Assembly: GCA_024305405.1 (NCBI GenBank)
Contig: JAKNDB010000098.1
Span: 1,887,501 to 1,951,500 of the forward strand
DNA length: 64,000 bases
Direction of reading: 5' to 3'
Origin: Dirofilaria immitis
Taxonomy: Eukaryota; Nematoda; Chromadorea; Rhabditida; Onchocercidae
Shown: piece after piece, positions 50,001 through 62,561 of the stretch
How the letters are laid out: each line of letters opens with the position of its first letter
Numbering within the stretch: the first letter of the stretch is position 1
Notes under the pieces: model-generated
Databases searched by the model: none
What the model saw: the letters and a program-made list of their open reading frames with translations, nothing else
What the model was told of the DNA's origin: nothing
Translations under genes and position numbers: made by a program

Positions 50001-51520
50001 ACTATGATTGTTAGAATATACAAAAGAGATAAATAAAATAAATAAATAACACTTATAAATACATGATAGTGTGAAAAAGGTCGAGAATAATATGATACAG
50101 GAATAGATAAATATTGAAAAGTATTGCCTCTTTTTTTTCTTCCCAAGACATTCCAATGGAACATGTTTATAACTGAAAATATTACACAACTTGCTTTTTT
50201 TTTTTTTTTTTTAAACGATTAATTTGAATTCTTTTACACGAAATTATGGGAAGGAAGAGATGGGCGGCGGATAACAAAATTATCATTTCTTTTTGGAAAT
50301 CTTTTTTTGTTTGTAAAATTTGAGAAAAAAATGATATCAAATCAGTAATCAATTAACAATTAAAATTATTGATGATAAAATAAAATTATTTGCTAATAAT
50401 ATAATTTATGAAATAATATATTTTATTTTTTTATTCCTAACTGTTTTTATTCCTAACAATTTTAATTTTTGATGGCAAGCTTCTTTCGAACCCTTTTTGT
50501 TAATTAATAATTAATTGGAATTTGAATAATTTAAATTGTTTAATACATGCATTCATCAATCCTAAACACATATATTTGAATTAATTAAATTCTTTAATAA
50601 ACAATTATAATTGCATCATTTTAATCATTTCTTTTTCTTATTATTATTGTTATTGAAAAATATAATTAAATTCAAATAGATTATATTCCTTGAAATTAAT
50701 TTCTTATTCCTCCAAATGATTTAAAATTATTGAAATATTATTCAACATAAAATTTGCTGCTTTGAAATTTTTAATCACAAAAATATTATCAATAATACGA
50801 AAGAATCAAATAATTTCGTATTGTTGATAATTAGATTATATTAGTAATATCTAAGCCAGGTTATATAATACGAATATGTTAATTGCGAATATTTATCAAT
50901 TCGCATTTATTGATATCATGAAACGTTGATAATAGTAATATGAAATTTGAATTAAACCGGTAAAGCAAAAAATTTTTTTAGCTTACAAATTTACAATTAG
51001 ATTAAAATCATTGATTTAAATATTATATTAAAATTATGAAAATAAAATTGACAACATTTAAATAAATAAATCTGTATTCATATCAAGCATTTCTATTCCA
51101 AAAGTTTCTAATTTCAAAGTTCAGGATGAAAATATAATATAAAACGATTTAGTACGATAAGATTGTATCAGAATAATATATTAAATTATGAAATAAAAGT
51201 AATAATTAAAATTGGCACCTGTTCAAAGTGTTAATTAAATCAGATAAACATATAAAACGATATTGGCTAAAAAAATATTTTATTTATCTTTTTATTACAT
51301 TTTTTTTCTTTCTTTAGCAATTTAAAACAAAAAGGTTTTATTGTATTTTTAAAAAAATTTCTAATATTAATATCTTCTTTCGTTAATCAATTAAATAAAT
51401 TGGAATTTAAAATCAATTAAGAAAATAAGTATCGATTGAATAAATATAATCAAACTTTTGCAATAATCATGCATAATAAATTAAGAATGAAAATTTGCGA
51501 AGCCACTATAATTTTACTGA
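50001..51520. other. AT-rich intergenic DNA
   Basis: No conserved coding block. A short GC-richer patch GGGAAGGAAGAGATGGGCGG lies at about 50248. This is where the repeat-dense left part of the window gives way to the repeat-poor suf-1 region. Confidence 0.5.
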
Positions 51521-51524
51521 AATA

Positions 51525-51616
51525 ATGAATTTACGTTACATTCTCGAATTGAAAAAAAAAGCAAAAAAGATATCACAGACTGAATTATCATTGAGAGAGT
51601 ATAATCCAAATATTTG
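51525..51616 (+). CDS. Possible first exon of an unknown gene
   Basis: ATG followed by 30 codons starting MNLRYILELKKKAKKISQTE and ending LSLREYNPNI, up to a strong donor (TTG|GTAAGTATA). The non-repetitive, charged translation is unusual for the neighbouring DNA. I could not find a matching acceptor that keeps the frame open: the nearest ones give TGA at the junction. It may be chance or the start of a gene whose next exon I missed. Confidence 0.25.
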
Positions 51617-52775
51617 GTAAGTATATAAGATTATGAAGAAGTAGGTTATTTTATTTTTTTCCAAAAAATATATTCAAATTTTTGGTAAAATATTTTAGAA
51701 ATTATTAGAAAAACAAAAAAAAGAAAAAAATTGCTATTCTTCGCAACAGAGTGGAACTTTCATTAGTTCAATTTAATTCATAACTCAAATTTTTGATGAT
51801 AAATAGATGATGCAAAATTGTTAAGCACGAATACGTTGCATCCCTTTTTTTTTTTTATAAAATTTTAAACTATGATAAATTTTCTTCAACAACAAAGACC
51901 ACAAAACATCATTTTCTCACTTTTTAAGAAAAAATTTCTTTTCCAATTAAATTAAACTATATCGATTCGTTTTGCGAAAAATTTCTGCTAAAACAAGAAG
52001 AATGTCAATTATTGACAACATAAGTTTTTAGTTAATAATCAATTTATAACTGTACATTTTTAGAGAGCAATATGACCGTATTAAATGAATAATCTTATCT
52101 AAATGTAAATCCGAACAAAAAGAAAACTTGACAGTTATTGAAATCGTTTACACAATATGATGAAATAGCCATAGGCAAAATAAACGATGGAAAAAATTTT
52201 ACAGCAGAAAAATCAAAATGAATCAAAAAGTTTAAAAAATATTCCTGATTTTTTTTTGAAAAGAAATTATAATTGTACAATCCTTCAATTTACAAGAATT
52301 CAGGAATTGAAACAAATAGAAAAAAGCTAAAGTTGGAAGTGCTTATAAAGTTGTTTTATTTCCCATGAAAAATTATAGCTAAAGTGAAACAAGACTGAAT
52401 ATGATAGAGATCAAAATATCTGTAGAATTTCTAAGTAAAAAAAATTTGGTAGTAATCAAAAATCATGTATAATAATGTCGATGAGAGCTATAAAACAATA
52501 ACATTATGTACATAAACAGAGAGCTCAGCTGAAAATTTTTTAGCTTTAACATCGAATCGGATTGATCAGAGAGATTTAACAATTAAAGAAATAATTTAAA
52601 GTTATTTCCAAAGCTTCTCTGGCATCAATAAAAATAACTAATTAGAATGCTTCCCTAATTCAACAGATGTGAGAAACTGCAAATTACTTTTATCAGAGTA
52701 GGGAAGAAGATAATGAATAAAAATTAAAATTATTATTTTGCAGACAATAATAAGATAATTGAATGAAAACAACTA

Positions 52776-55700
52776 TCATTCGTGCACTTTTTGATTCATT
52801 CGCCTTCGATAAATATCCCGAACAACTCCAGGTGCACGTGGTGCTGCTTCGTCATCACTATCAGAATCACCACCACCAGCTGCTCGCCTCTTCCTTTGTG
52901 TAATAACTGATTGCTGTTGTTGGTATTCACTTGATGCCAAAATCTAAATTATCTTTCAAATTTTTATAAAATATTTAACATCTTTGATAAAACATTAAGT
53001 ATTAAATTTTGACCAACCTTACGCAAATTAGAAACAAAGAGACAAAAAAAACTAACAATATTAGGATCAGTAGTCGTATTTAACAACTGATAAAATTCCT
53101 TCTTGATATCTTCTACACGATGCATACCAAACATGGTACCATTTTCAAGCTTTACCTTTGGATCAACTGATGGTGCTGCAAGGGAAGAAACAATTACTTC
53201 TGTGGAAGTCAGAAAATTTAGCGATTTTTAGAAAAAAACATACGGCCATTTTGACTGAATTTTGCCAAGCTTTCCATAAGCAAATCCACCGAAACAAATG
53301 GACCGTTGAAACAATATGGCGGAGGTAGCATCTGCATCAACTGAGCGGCTGCAGCTGGTGGTGGAAACACACCTATAAAAAATGAAACTAGCAACAAAAT
53401 CAAAAAAGATGAAATTGAAGTTCAACCATTTTAAAAGTGACCTTTAAAATAAGAAAAAAATAAATAGATTACAGCATACCACCAGGGATTGGATGATAAC
53501 TGGCATTTGTGTTCAATTTAGGCTTGAAAGGTATCATCTGATCCGTATCAGGTCTTGGATAACCAGAAATTTCAGACTTACACCACCACCCATTACAACC
53601 GACGGTCCACCTCCAGCTGCAGTTTGCCTCACTGCATTTTGTCCTGAAATAAAAAAAATGTGAGATTTCAGCTACAGCATGGACAGAATGACAAAATCAT
53701 TAGTTAAGAAAACAAACCATTTGTTTGAGCACCATTTGGTAATAAAGAAGCCGTTCCTGAAACCGATGCTCGCCCAATCAATGATGAACCTTGTCCCAAT
53801 TTTTTCTGCAAATATTTTTTGAACCTAAATTTATCCAAAAGTAAGCGTAAACAAAATTTATAAATCATTTATCGTTGACAGGTGTTTAAATTGCGATTTA
53901 CTATAAAATATAAAATCACTAATCTCATGGATTTTCAAGATATTCAAAATTTTGCGAATTTCCCGAATCATTCTTTTCAAATTTCATCTCTATTATGGCA
54001 TATTACCATGAATGTAACAAACTATTATAATACTAATAACCAAACAACATCATACATAATAAGATTAGATTAGGACAAGATTAGGATTAAATGAAAATTC
54101 ATGGACTTCTCATGTATGTGAAATATTTCTCGCATTTCTTTCCAATCCTAATCTTATTATGACAAGATTACTACAACATAAGTATTTTCGCAAATGAAAC
54201 AGATTGGAAAACATTAGGAAATTTATGAGTGAAATTGATAAAAATAATGGAAATTGTCATAACCATAACTTAATGCAATATAATAAAGTTATTTGAAACA
54301 GAAATGCAAATAAATAATTTTCCTACTTACCGAATAACCCATCAATCGTAATTGATCATTAGTGCATGGCACCAAATCTAGGAACTTATATCGATCAATC
54401 AACAGCAGCGTCTGCATTTCTCCATATTGTTCTTTTAATGCTTCACGTCGTCTCTGATCAACCTTCAGAATACTCGACAAGTCACCAACATGTGATTCAA
54501 ATTCTAAGTAACGATCCCAGATTTCACTATAAAAAAAAAGGATTATTGGATTCAACACCTAGAAATAAGTGTTTGGATTTCGGAAAAAAAAACTAACATC
54601 GACTTTTCTGGTGTCATAGATTCCGAAGTTAATATTCGTTCAAAAACAACACGTGTATTGTTATCCTCTGAAAAATCCATACAAATCAAACAAAAAAAAA
54701 CAATGCAGATGTAAATCCCCACATGGAAAAACAATCCCATAAGTTTCAAGTATAAAACCAAGGAACTGCAGAAGTTTTAAAGTTTTAAAACAAAGCGCAG
54801 AAATTGGAAATGTAATGCAATAATTTAATCCAAAAAGGAAAAGCTAGTAATATATAATAATAATTACTCAAATTATTAATGAAAAAAATAAAACTGAGAT
54901 TACCATTTAGGTGTGACAAAAATCCACATAAGCAAGAGCATATTCCGGTTCATCGCTATATTTTTTTAGTCCCATATCGAAAACACGTATCGCAATATCC
55001 GTGTCCTGAAAAATGATGAAAATAATTTGCCAATAATTAGATTTTATGATTGGTCTGGGAAGAAAATAATTTGCCAATAATTAGATTTTATGACTGATCT
55101 AGGACAAGCAAATTTGACGTAGATGTTCTGGGAGAAATGATATGAAACATAATACATAGAAGGCTGGATAATTGCAGCATGAATTTCATTACTAAAAAAA
55201 AAAATTATTAACGGAAATATGAATAGAAATTGTATTGACCTTGCTGCAATAATATTCCATAAGAGCAGATGAAACAAAAATATGAAATTTGCAACGTGAA
55301 TCCTGGCGGGCACGTTTGAAAACCGCACGTGCGTACTGGACACCTTCAGTTCGCCTCACAAACTTCATTAGTTGTATGTAGGCCTAAATTTTAAATGATC
55401 AAATTAAAAGTATAAGATTTAAAAATGCTCATGATTTCTATAAAGCCTTTTTTTTCGAAACGTCATTTCGAGCACAAATAAATTTTTACAATACACGAGA
55501 GTGCATGATTCAGTGTGTTGAAAAACGAAACGACGCTAACATCAAATATCAATCAATAAAGTTACGACAGCCAAAGAAAACAATTACCAAGGTAGGGTCA
55601 GCTGTTTCAATAGCTAAAAGTCGATCATAAATTTTCTTCACATTATCAAATTTCATTCGCTCTTCTTCATAGTCTGCATATGCAAAAACAGAAGTTGGCT

Positions 55701-58700
55701 TTCTTTTAAAAGGCCTCCAATTGCACGCTCAAATAATTCTGAAAAAATAAAATCTAAACAAAAAGAAAAAAGAGAAATGATATAACTTAAAGCACATAAA
55801 ACATTCTTATTAGAAATAGTATGCATATCAGGAATTATGCGAAGCTAATCAATGTATATTCGATTACGTAAATTTCAATTATGTGAATGAAAAAGGATAA
55901 TTAATATAGTAATTATCTTAGTAAATAGCAATACAATAACACCTGAAACTAGTCTTACAACAAAATCCAGTGCTAATCGATGACTCTAGCAATCAAGAAC
56001 CCAGTGATTTTTCGAAATTCATAATAAGCATAAACTAACGAATGATATCAGTATTCATTGTAGCTGCTAATTTTACATCACCCTTTTCCGCTAAAACAGC
56101 CGCAGCTTGCTGCTGGAACAACGCAGCCTCGTACCACATATCAGGATAATAACCAAGACATAGTAGAGCTTGTTCATAAGCATATATTACTGCAAAAGTG
56201 ATAAATACATTACTCCAGATCATAAATCTACTGCGGTCAAGTCTAAATAATTAAACTTATAAATACCTCTTCTAGCAAAATTATAAATACCTCTTTTAGC
56301 AAATATGAATATTCTTCTGTACCCAAAGGATTACTTTTTCCCACTGTATATACTTTCGCCACATGTCTAGCTGAAAAAAATCACTAAAAAACATATTAGG
56401 ACTAATTTATTTCGTAACTTTCAAGAAGCGAAAAATCTAGAAAAATTTGAAACTAAGAGATTCAGACCTGTTTCATTTCTGCAGCAGTTCCTCGCGGTGG
56501 GACACTCACAGCTTGTCGATTTAATCCTCTTGTCACTTGTTCCAGTGATTTTGAAATACGTTTAGCGACTTGGTATTCTTTATTTCGTTCAGCTATCAAT
56601 TTCTCTGCTAACGTAGCATTTACACTCTGCAAAAAAATAAAAGAATACGATGGAAAAATTAAAATTACTGTTAACTGTTCATATTTAAATTCATCGTAAC
56701 TTACTTTTGTTCATTTAATAAACTGCAAATTCATTTCTACTTCATTCTGCTTTCATTCAGCAAATCATAATCAATAAAAGATTCACCGCTATCTTCAACA
56801 TTTTACCTTTTCGTAAGCACAATATTCAGCCCATAACTGTTCAATATTAACCATTGGAGTGACCACGCCACGTTGATAAACTTTACGAACCGCCGAAATG
56901 CGTTGATTTTCCGCATATTGACCAACCGTAGGCCTGCAATTTTATAAAATACAAATAATCTTTAACATCGTTATAGAAAACTTAATTTTCTATCACACTT
57001 GTCAGAAAGATCAACAAAACTTACGCAGATTTGAGGAAGGAAAGATAATCCGAATAAATTGAATATGAATGCATATCAAGACCAATTTTATCCAAAGCAA
57101 ATTCATATGCCTGTGCCATTTTCTCCCTGAAAGGATTCTAAGGAATTATCAGTATGCAGTTATGAAACCAAAAATTAAGAACTATTTAAACGAATGGATA
57201 AATCCAATTATTGGAGCACCGTAGCAAAATCACTTTAAAAAAATATATTTTATTTACATAACAATCAGTTGAAATCTATTAATAAACGAAATACGTGAAC
57301 ATTAAGATAAGATCATTTTAATAATGGCTAGTTTACTTAAGAAATAAACTATAATCGAACAAAAACCAACTAAAAATTGAAGGTCCTTTATACAGTGTAA
57401 TGAAAATGAACCGATATATATAACCAGATCAAAGAAAATAATAAACATATCAAACCTGAACGAAGATAAATGTCCTTTAGTTTCACGTACGTAGAAAACA
57501 TAACATTTCCAGAGATCGATATTGAGAACATGAATGAGACAACGCCCAAACAACTACAAAAAGATATAATCATTATGCAATAAAATTCTACAATGAATTT
57601 GCATTTTTATTATATTATCTTAATTTAGGCTAATAACAATATCAATAATTGATTAGTGATAAATGTATGGATTTTAAACTGTGAAAGAAATCTTAAGTTA
57701 TGATGATTCCGTTGAATTATTAATGAAAATAATTCTAGTGATAATTTAGCACGTACATATTTATTGTCTAATGCAGGTTTATTGTTGTAGTTTAAATATA
57801 AATGTTTAATGTCAACATGCGTTGAGTTCATGATGCCTATGATAATATTCCTTAGCGCTGATTACTTCAATTCACGCTAATCACTATAGCGCAATTGTTA
57901 ATCAAAATAATTCTTCTATGTGTCAATCTTTTTTTGCATGTCTGAATCTTGTTAAATTATCATGATTAAACAACGGATTTGAGAATAAATGTGCGAACAT
58001 TCAGTGCATGCTTTAAATCACCGGTGCAACTGTATTATTTGTTGTATTAATTAATTCCTTAGATGATTACAAAATTAATCATTCGAAAATAGATTTATGC
58101 ATATTGTTTGAATTTTAAACTAAAAATTTTTAAAAAATTGAAGGAAAAAAGAAGGAATATAACTTACGGATTCCACATTTTCGTAATTTTTGCCGCGAAG
58201 CTGAAATTTAAGTAACTTTTTCCTTTAGTAATAAAATAAATAAATAAATAAATAAATAAAATCTCAAAAAATAGAAGACAGCTTACCTGTCAAAGAATTC
58301 ATGGAAAATATGGCAGATATCATAATTATGATAAATAATATTTGGCAAAAACAATGCCATCTTGAGCGGCTATGATAATAGTTACAAGTATTAAATTATG
58401 CTCATTTTTAAAAATCAATTCAATTATATTTTAGCGACAAATTTGTTTAGAAAAATTTTCAATATAATCTAAATATAAACTGCATATTGTAAAAAACTTT
58501 GAGACACAACATGAAATAATTTTATATCCTAATCTACAAATTTTGGTAAGTGTTCGAGATATAAAATTCCAACATTACGAAACAAAAGTTTCTAGTCTAA
58601 AGTAACTGGAGCGGAAAGTTCTCAAAATATGTGTTAGGCTATCATTTTACTTCAAAAAAACCAAAAAAAAGAAATAAAAAATTCTCTGTTTGAATAATTA

Positions 58701-60348
58701 TAATCGTTTCAGTCAGTGTAACATTGTTATCGTGAAATGATTTTTCAAAATTCACACTATGTAATCGCATTTTGAATGTGATTCCCCATCCTATTCTTCT
58801 ATCTCCTCCGTATCTTCTTTATTGCAATTTCATACGCCAAAATAATGAGGTATGATGTAAAGCGAATTTTGAAAAATCATGAATAATTGCAATGTGAAAG
58901 AGATCATACTTGTCATATATTCTTTATTCGGTGGGAAAAATTTAAAAAGAAAGAGAAAAAGGAGAAAGGAAAATGCAATAAGAAATATATATTTTATTAC
59001 TGTTGGGCCACTTTTTCGAGTAAAAATTTTTATTCCGTCTGGAATGGTAGCAAAATTCATGCAGCAGTAGTAATACATTTGATACTTGTTCAAAACATGG
59101 ACTAAAGATAGAAAATGTCATTCCTAAATTCACACTTTTTGTTCTCAGTTTCACAGAATTCCCATATCTGTTTACACGAAGAAGAAGAAGAAGAGCGAGC
59201 ACCACTGCGCGCTGCAAAATTGCAAAACAGATAAAAAATGATGGTATTTGATTGATGGAAACTATATTGCTTCTTATTTATGTTGATATCCTTTTCTTTC
59301 AGTGTTTTCAAATTCATGAATTACAAAACCGTGATTTTAATAAAAGAAAACAACATCAATTAGTTCCTAAACTTTGAAAATATTTTAAAAATTTCCGTTC
59401 AAGAATAAAATTTTTATCGGTTTTTGCCCTTGAACTCCCCATGCCATTATATTTCACTTGCGAATATTTTTAAGCTGAAATTACCATAATGAGCAAATGC
59501 GAATTCAAATAAGGTATCTCCACGAAAGTGTTCAGTAAAATAAAATGAAATCTCAAGAATTTGAAACAAAGCAGAATTTTCAGTAGATGACTTACTTCAT
59601 GATCTATATATGCTTTCCAGTAACGTCCAGCATTCGGAAATTGTGCCACCAATTTTTCGTAAAACGAACGTACTTGATCAATTGGTCTAGCCTGAAATTT
59701 CACCCACTATACGATTCTTTCAACTACCTTATTATTTTATACTTACTATGGTCGATTTTTCACATCGCAATTTCAATTTATTTTAAAGAGAGGGAGAAAA
59801 AGTTACTTGAGATAACTTGTTAAATAACATTTTCGTCATCTTATAAATAATCTATTGCGGATAAGGAAAGGGAATTAAAAACCAAATAGTAATTGACCAA
59901 AAACTGATAAGTATGAAACGATGAAATCCGCATTAATTGCTTATGCTTTAACTCTTTTATATTATTGAAAAAAATAATTTTCCAAACATTATAATAATAT
60001 AACATGGATTAATTATAATTATTCCAATAAAGTTACGTAATTACTCTTATCCCAAGTCAGAAAATTTCATAATATGAATTAGATTATTCCCTTATAGCAG
60101 TAAGAAAAAGTTTTAACAAGAAAGAGGAAACTTATGTCCTACTACGACCATAGACTATTCCAATTTTAAATTCATGAATTATTTTAAATTGAGAGAATTT
60201 TAACATATCTGAAAAAAGAAATATTATGGTCCAATAAAATGAATACCTGTGACTCTCGTAGCAAAAGATTCCAGGCATCGACATCGAATGGATTTAGTTC
60301 AATTCGACGTTCCGGACTTACAACTGAAAGCGCACTCATCGATGCAAG
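52776..60348 (-). CDS. suf-1: Cleavage stimulation factor subunit 3 (CstF-77, suppressor of forked)
   Basis: Nuclear HAT-repeat scaffold of the CstF complex; it binds CstF-64 and CstF-50 and acts in 3' cleavage before polyadenylation. Nineteen exons, minus strand: 60348-60247, 59691-59596, 58200-58168, 57553-57456, 57126-57025, 56933-56807, 56626-56468, 56370-56291, 56189-56040, 55738-55588, 55383-55240, 55005-54904, 54667-54598, 54526-54331, 53805-53719, 53643-53480, 53372-53244, 53175-53018, 52943-52776. HAT blocks: [105 protein letters not shown]; then [14 protein letters not shown] and the C-terminal [15 protein letters not shown] at 60339 lies 9 bases after TTTTACAG, a likely trans-splice site. 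About six single bases are missing (56335-56339, 56294-56297, 55684-55688, 54918-54922, exon 15, near 53588); counting them gives 770 residues against about 717 in human. Confidence 0.95.
55020..55110. repeat. About 45-bp intronic tandem duplication in suf-1
   Basis: AAAATAATTTGCCAATAATT followed by AGATTTTATGA(T/C)TG(G/A)TCT occurs twice in a row, just inside the intron after exon 12's acceptor. It is purely intronic. Confidence 0.88.
56257..56304. repeat. 24-bp tandem duplication of the suf-1 exon-8 donor
   Basis: TTATAAATACCTCTT(C/T)TAGC plus AAAA or AAAT, at 56257-56280 and 56281-56304. The exon ends at 56291 within the second unit; the first unit carries an equally good GAG|GTATTT donor 24 bases downstream. 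Use of the distal donor would add eight codons without changing frame or introducing a stop. Confidence 0.93.
58240..59330. other. suf-1 intron 2, large and partly GC-rich
   Basis: The intron between 59595 and 58201 is the longest in the gene. It holds an unused strong donor (GACAG|GTAAGC at 58296 on the minus strand), a (GAA)n run at about 59178-59194 and a GCGCGC motif at 59207. Several minus-strand AATAAA hexamers (plus-strand TTTATT, for example near 58822 and 58922) are present. Premature polyadenylation in an early CstF-77 intron is known in other animals; whether it occurs here is inference. Confidence 0.45.
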
Positions 60349-60875
60349 CTGTAAAATATTTTCAAAAATTTAACACAGAAAAGATATAGTCCGATGTAAA
60401 TATTATCGATTATTTTCATCATCCTGAATTAAACAAATACTATAAATCATTTTATAGAAATTTATTCGATTCAACATATGATAATCATCATCAATATCGA
60501 CTAAAACCGGTTCAAGATATTATTCAAACAATTTTTCTGAGGATCAATGAAATTGAAAATTTCAATATCTCAAAAGCTTAGCAAGCTCAAAAAAATATTT
60601 CGACAGATCAAACAAAAGAATATCCCGATAGATCAATCGCCCATAATTTAAAAAAGTTCAGTTAGATTAAACAATGGAAAGATTTTCCGGCAATGTAATA
60701 ACAATAACAATATCCTCACGTATGTATTCTAATAATTCAGGATATCTTGAATATCTGATTGATCCGAATGGTGGTACCGAATTGTTTCGAAAGATTGTTA
60801 TGCCAAAATTATGAAAATTTAAGCAAAATCGCCCATTTAAATTCAACGCTAACTGCACAAATTTTGACAAAATAA
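60349..60875. other. 5' flank of suf-1
   Basis: No further suf-1 coding sequence is expected, since exon 1 contains the start codon. A 67-codon minus frame at 60667-60870 (ending REDIVIVITLPENLSIV) has moderately complex composition but no family resemblance or splice context that I can support. Confidence 0.45.
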
Positions 60876-60877
60876 AA

Positions 60878-61290
60878 TCTCTTCAGAAGCCATTTCTTTT
60901 CCCAATCTAATTTCTAGCACTCTCAATCTCTACTAACATCATGTCATAATGGTTCTCCTAATGTCTCCACAACTCTTTCCTTCGTTTCTTTCCCGTCCTC
61001 TTCATCCATCCCTACACTCCCCATCCACTACATGGCCTTCCCTCTTCAAACAGTGTACTACACAAAATCTCTCTCAATCTTTAGTCTTTTCCGCTTCTCC
61101 GATCCCTTCCAACCTCTAGTCTTTTCAGAATTACAGTAACGTTTCGTTACTCTCAATCACTATCCCACGTTACTTTGCAATCTTATCAATCTCTAATTCT
61201 CCACAAACACACCATCCCTACCCTCTCAAACGCATCGATGAAAGTAATACATTCCAACCAAAAACCCATTCAACTCAATCATACATTGCC
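60878..61290. promoter_or_regulatory. Pyrimidine-rich, GC-elevated block between divergent genes
   Basis: About 400 bases of C/T-rich plus-strand sequence (CCCGTCCTCTTCATCCATCC, CTCTCAATCACTATCCCACG) in a region otherwise near 20-25% GC. It lies between suf-1 (minus) and the NDUFAF2-like gene (plus), so a shared promoter region is plausible. TCTCTCAATC and CTAGTCTTTTC words recur, but there is no simple period and no open frame. Confidence 0.5.
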
Positions 61291-62561
61291 AAGTTTTCGT
61301 GCTAAGATCCAGAGCTGTAATAAAAACTTCATATCAAACATTTGAAGTATTATTAGTCAAACGAGATTCAAGTAGCGAATAGTTCTGCGTGGTGAGGATT
61401 TTTTGTTTATTTATGTTATTCGAGAATTAATTTGAATTTGAAATTAAATTTTGAATTTTGATTAAAATGTTACGAATTTCATTTTAATTTTAACAAGCAA
61501 ACGATCCGTGCACTACAATCCTTCCTTTTGTGCGAATTTTAAAATTAAAATAATAGCAAAGGTGAAAAAAAAGTGAAAGAAAAAAATCGTAAATTTTATT
61601 ACTAAAGCAATTCAGTTATTCAGTAAATTATTTAGTTGATTATTTTTTCTCCTTTTGCAAAATTTCAAAATGTTATAAATTCCTGCACGTTGCGTAATAC
61701 TAATACTAAGACTTCAAATTGTTTAATTTTCAATGAGAATCTTTGATATTAATAAATTAAAATGATAAACTTTTGATAATGAAAATCAGAAAAATCAATT
61801 TATGATAAGCAAAATGTTTCAGTTTTAAAATTAGTGCAGTAGCACTAATTGCTTCGCTTATGCTTTCAGATTAAATATTCCTGAATTATTTTATTGTTTT
61901 GCCTATAGCTTCATTTGAATTAATGCGTAATTTGAATACGTTCACTTAAAATTCTTCTTTTTATAGTAATTATCAAAGGTTTATCAAGTATATTTACCAA
62001 AGACTGTTACATATTATCAATTACTTTAATATTATTTATTATTTTATTACTGATATAATACGCTTGTCAATAATAAAGGAGTGTATTCTATAAGCAATAT
62101 TATGCATTTATAATTTTTCTCTATCAAACATTATACCAATCATAACTTTAATTATTTGAATTTGAACAATAGTTATCTTTTGGTATAGAAAAGATATTTT
62201 TAGATGCAAAATTTGATTTGACATTGAATCAAGTTGTAATTTATGTTTCAAAAATATTGGAGCATCGCATTTTTCGGAATTTAATATAACATTTTTTTAA
62301 GAATTGGTATTTTTTTCTTGTAAAAAGTGACATATTTGCAACATTCATTGAATCATTAAATCAAATATTGAAATAATAACTTTTAGATACTATATAGTAA
62401 ATAGATAAATTCTGAATATAACAGAATCAGTTGATTTTCCTAGCATTAAAAATGCGGTTATACGAGTGAACAAAGAACAGCCTAGAAATATAACCTGTTT
62501 AAGCCATATTCGAGCTCATACCTATGAGTTCACGTATCATCTATTTGTTCTTATATTGCAG
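61291..62561. other. 5' flank of the NDUFAF2-like gene
   Basis: AT-rich, no coding block seen. Ends with the 3' splice site TTATATTGCAG immediately before the first NDUFAF2-like exon; an outron or 5' UTR intron may lie here. Confidence 0.5.

Noticed and set aside
53228..53425. Second minus frame overlapping suf-1 exon 17
   Set aside because: It is an alternative-frame shadow of the exon encoding the [15 protein letters not shown] block, which matches CstF-77.
59102..59317. Ser-rich minus frame in suf-1 intron 2
   Set aside because: Caused by a (GAA)n microsatellite; not part of the CstF-77 protein.
60667..60870. 67-codon minus frame upstream of suf-1
   Set aside because: No family resemblance, no splice context, and suf-1 already has a start codon downstream; kept only as a flank remark.
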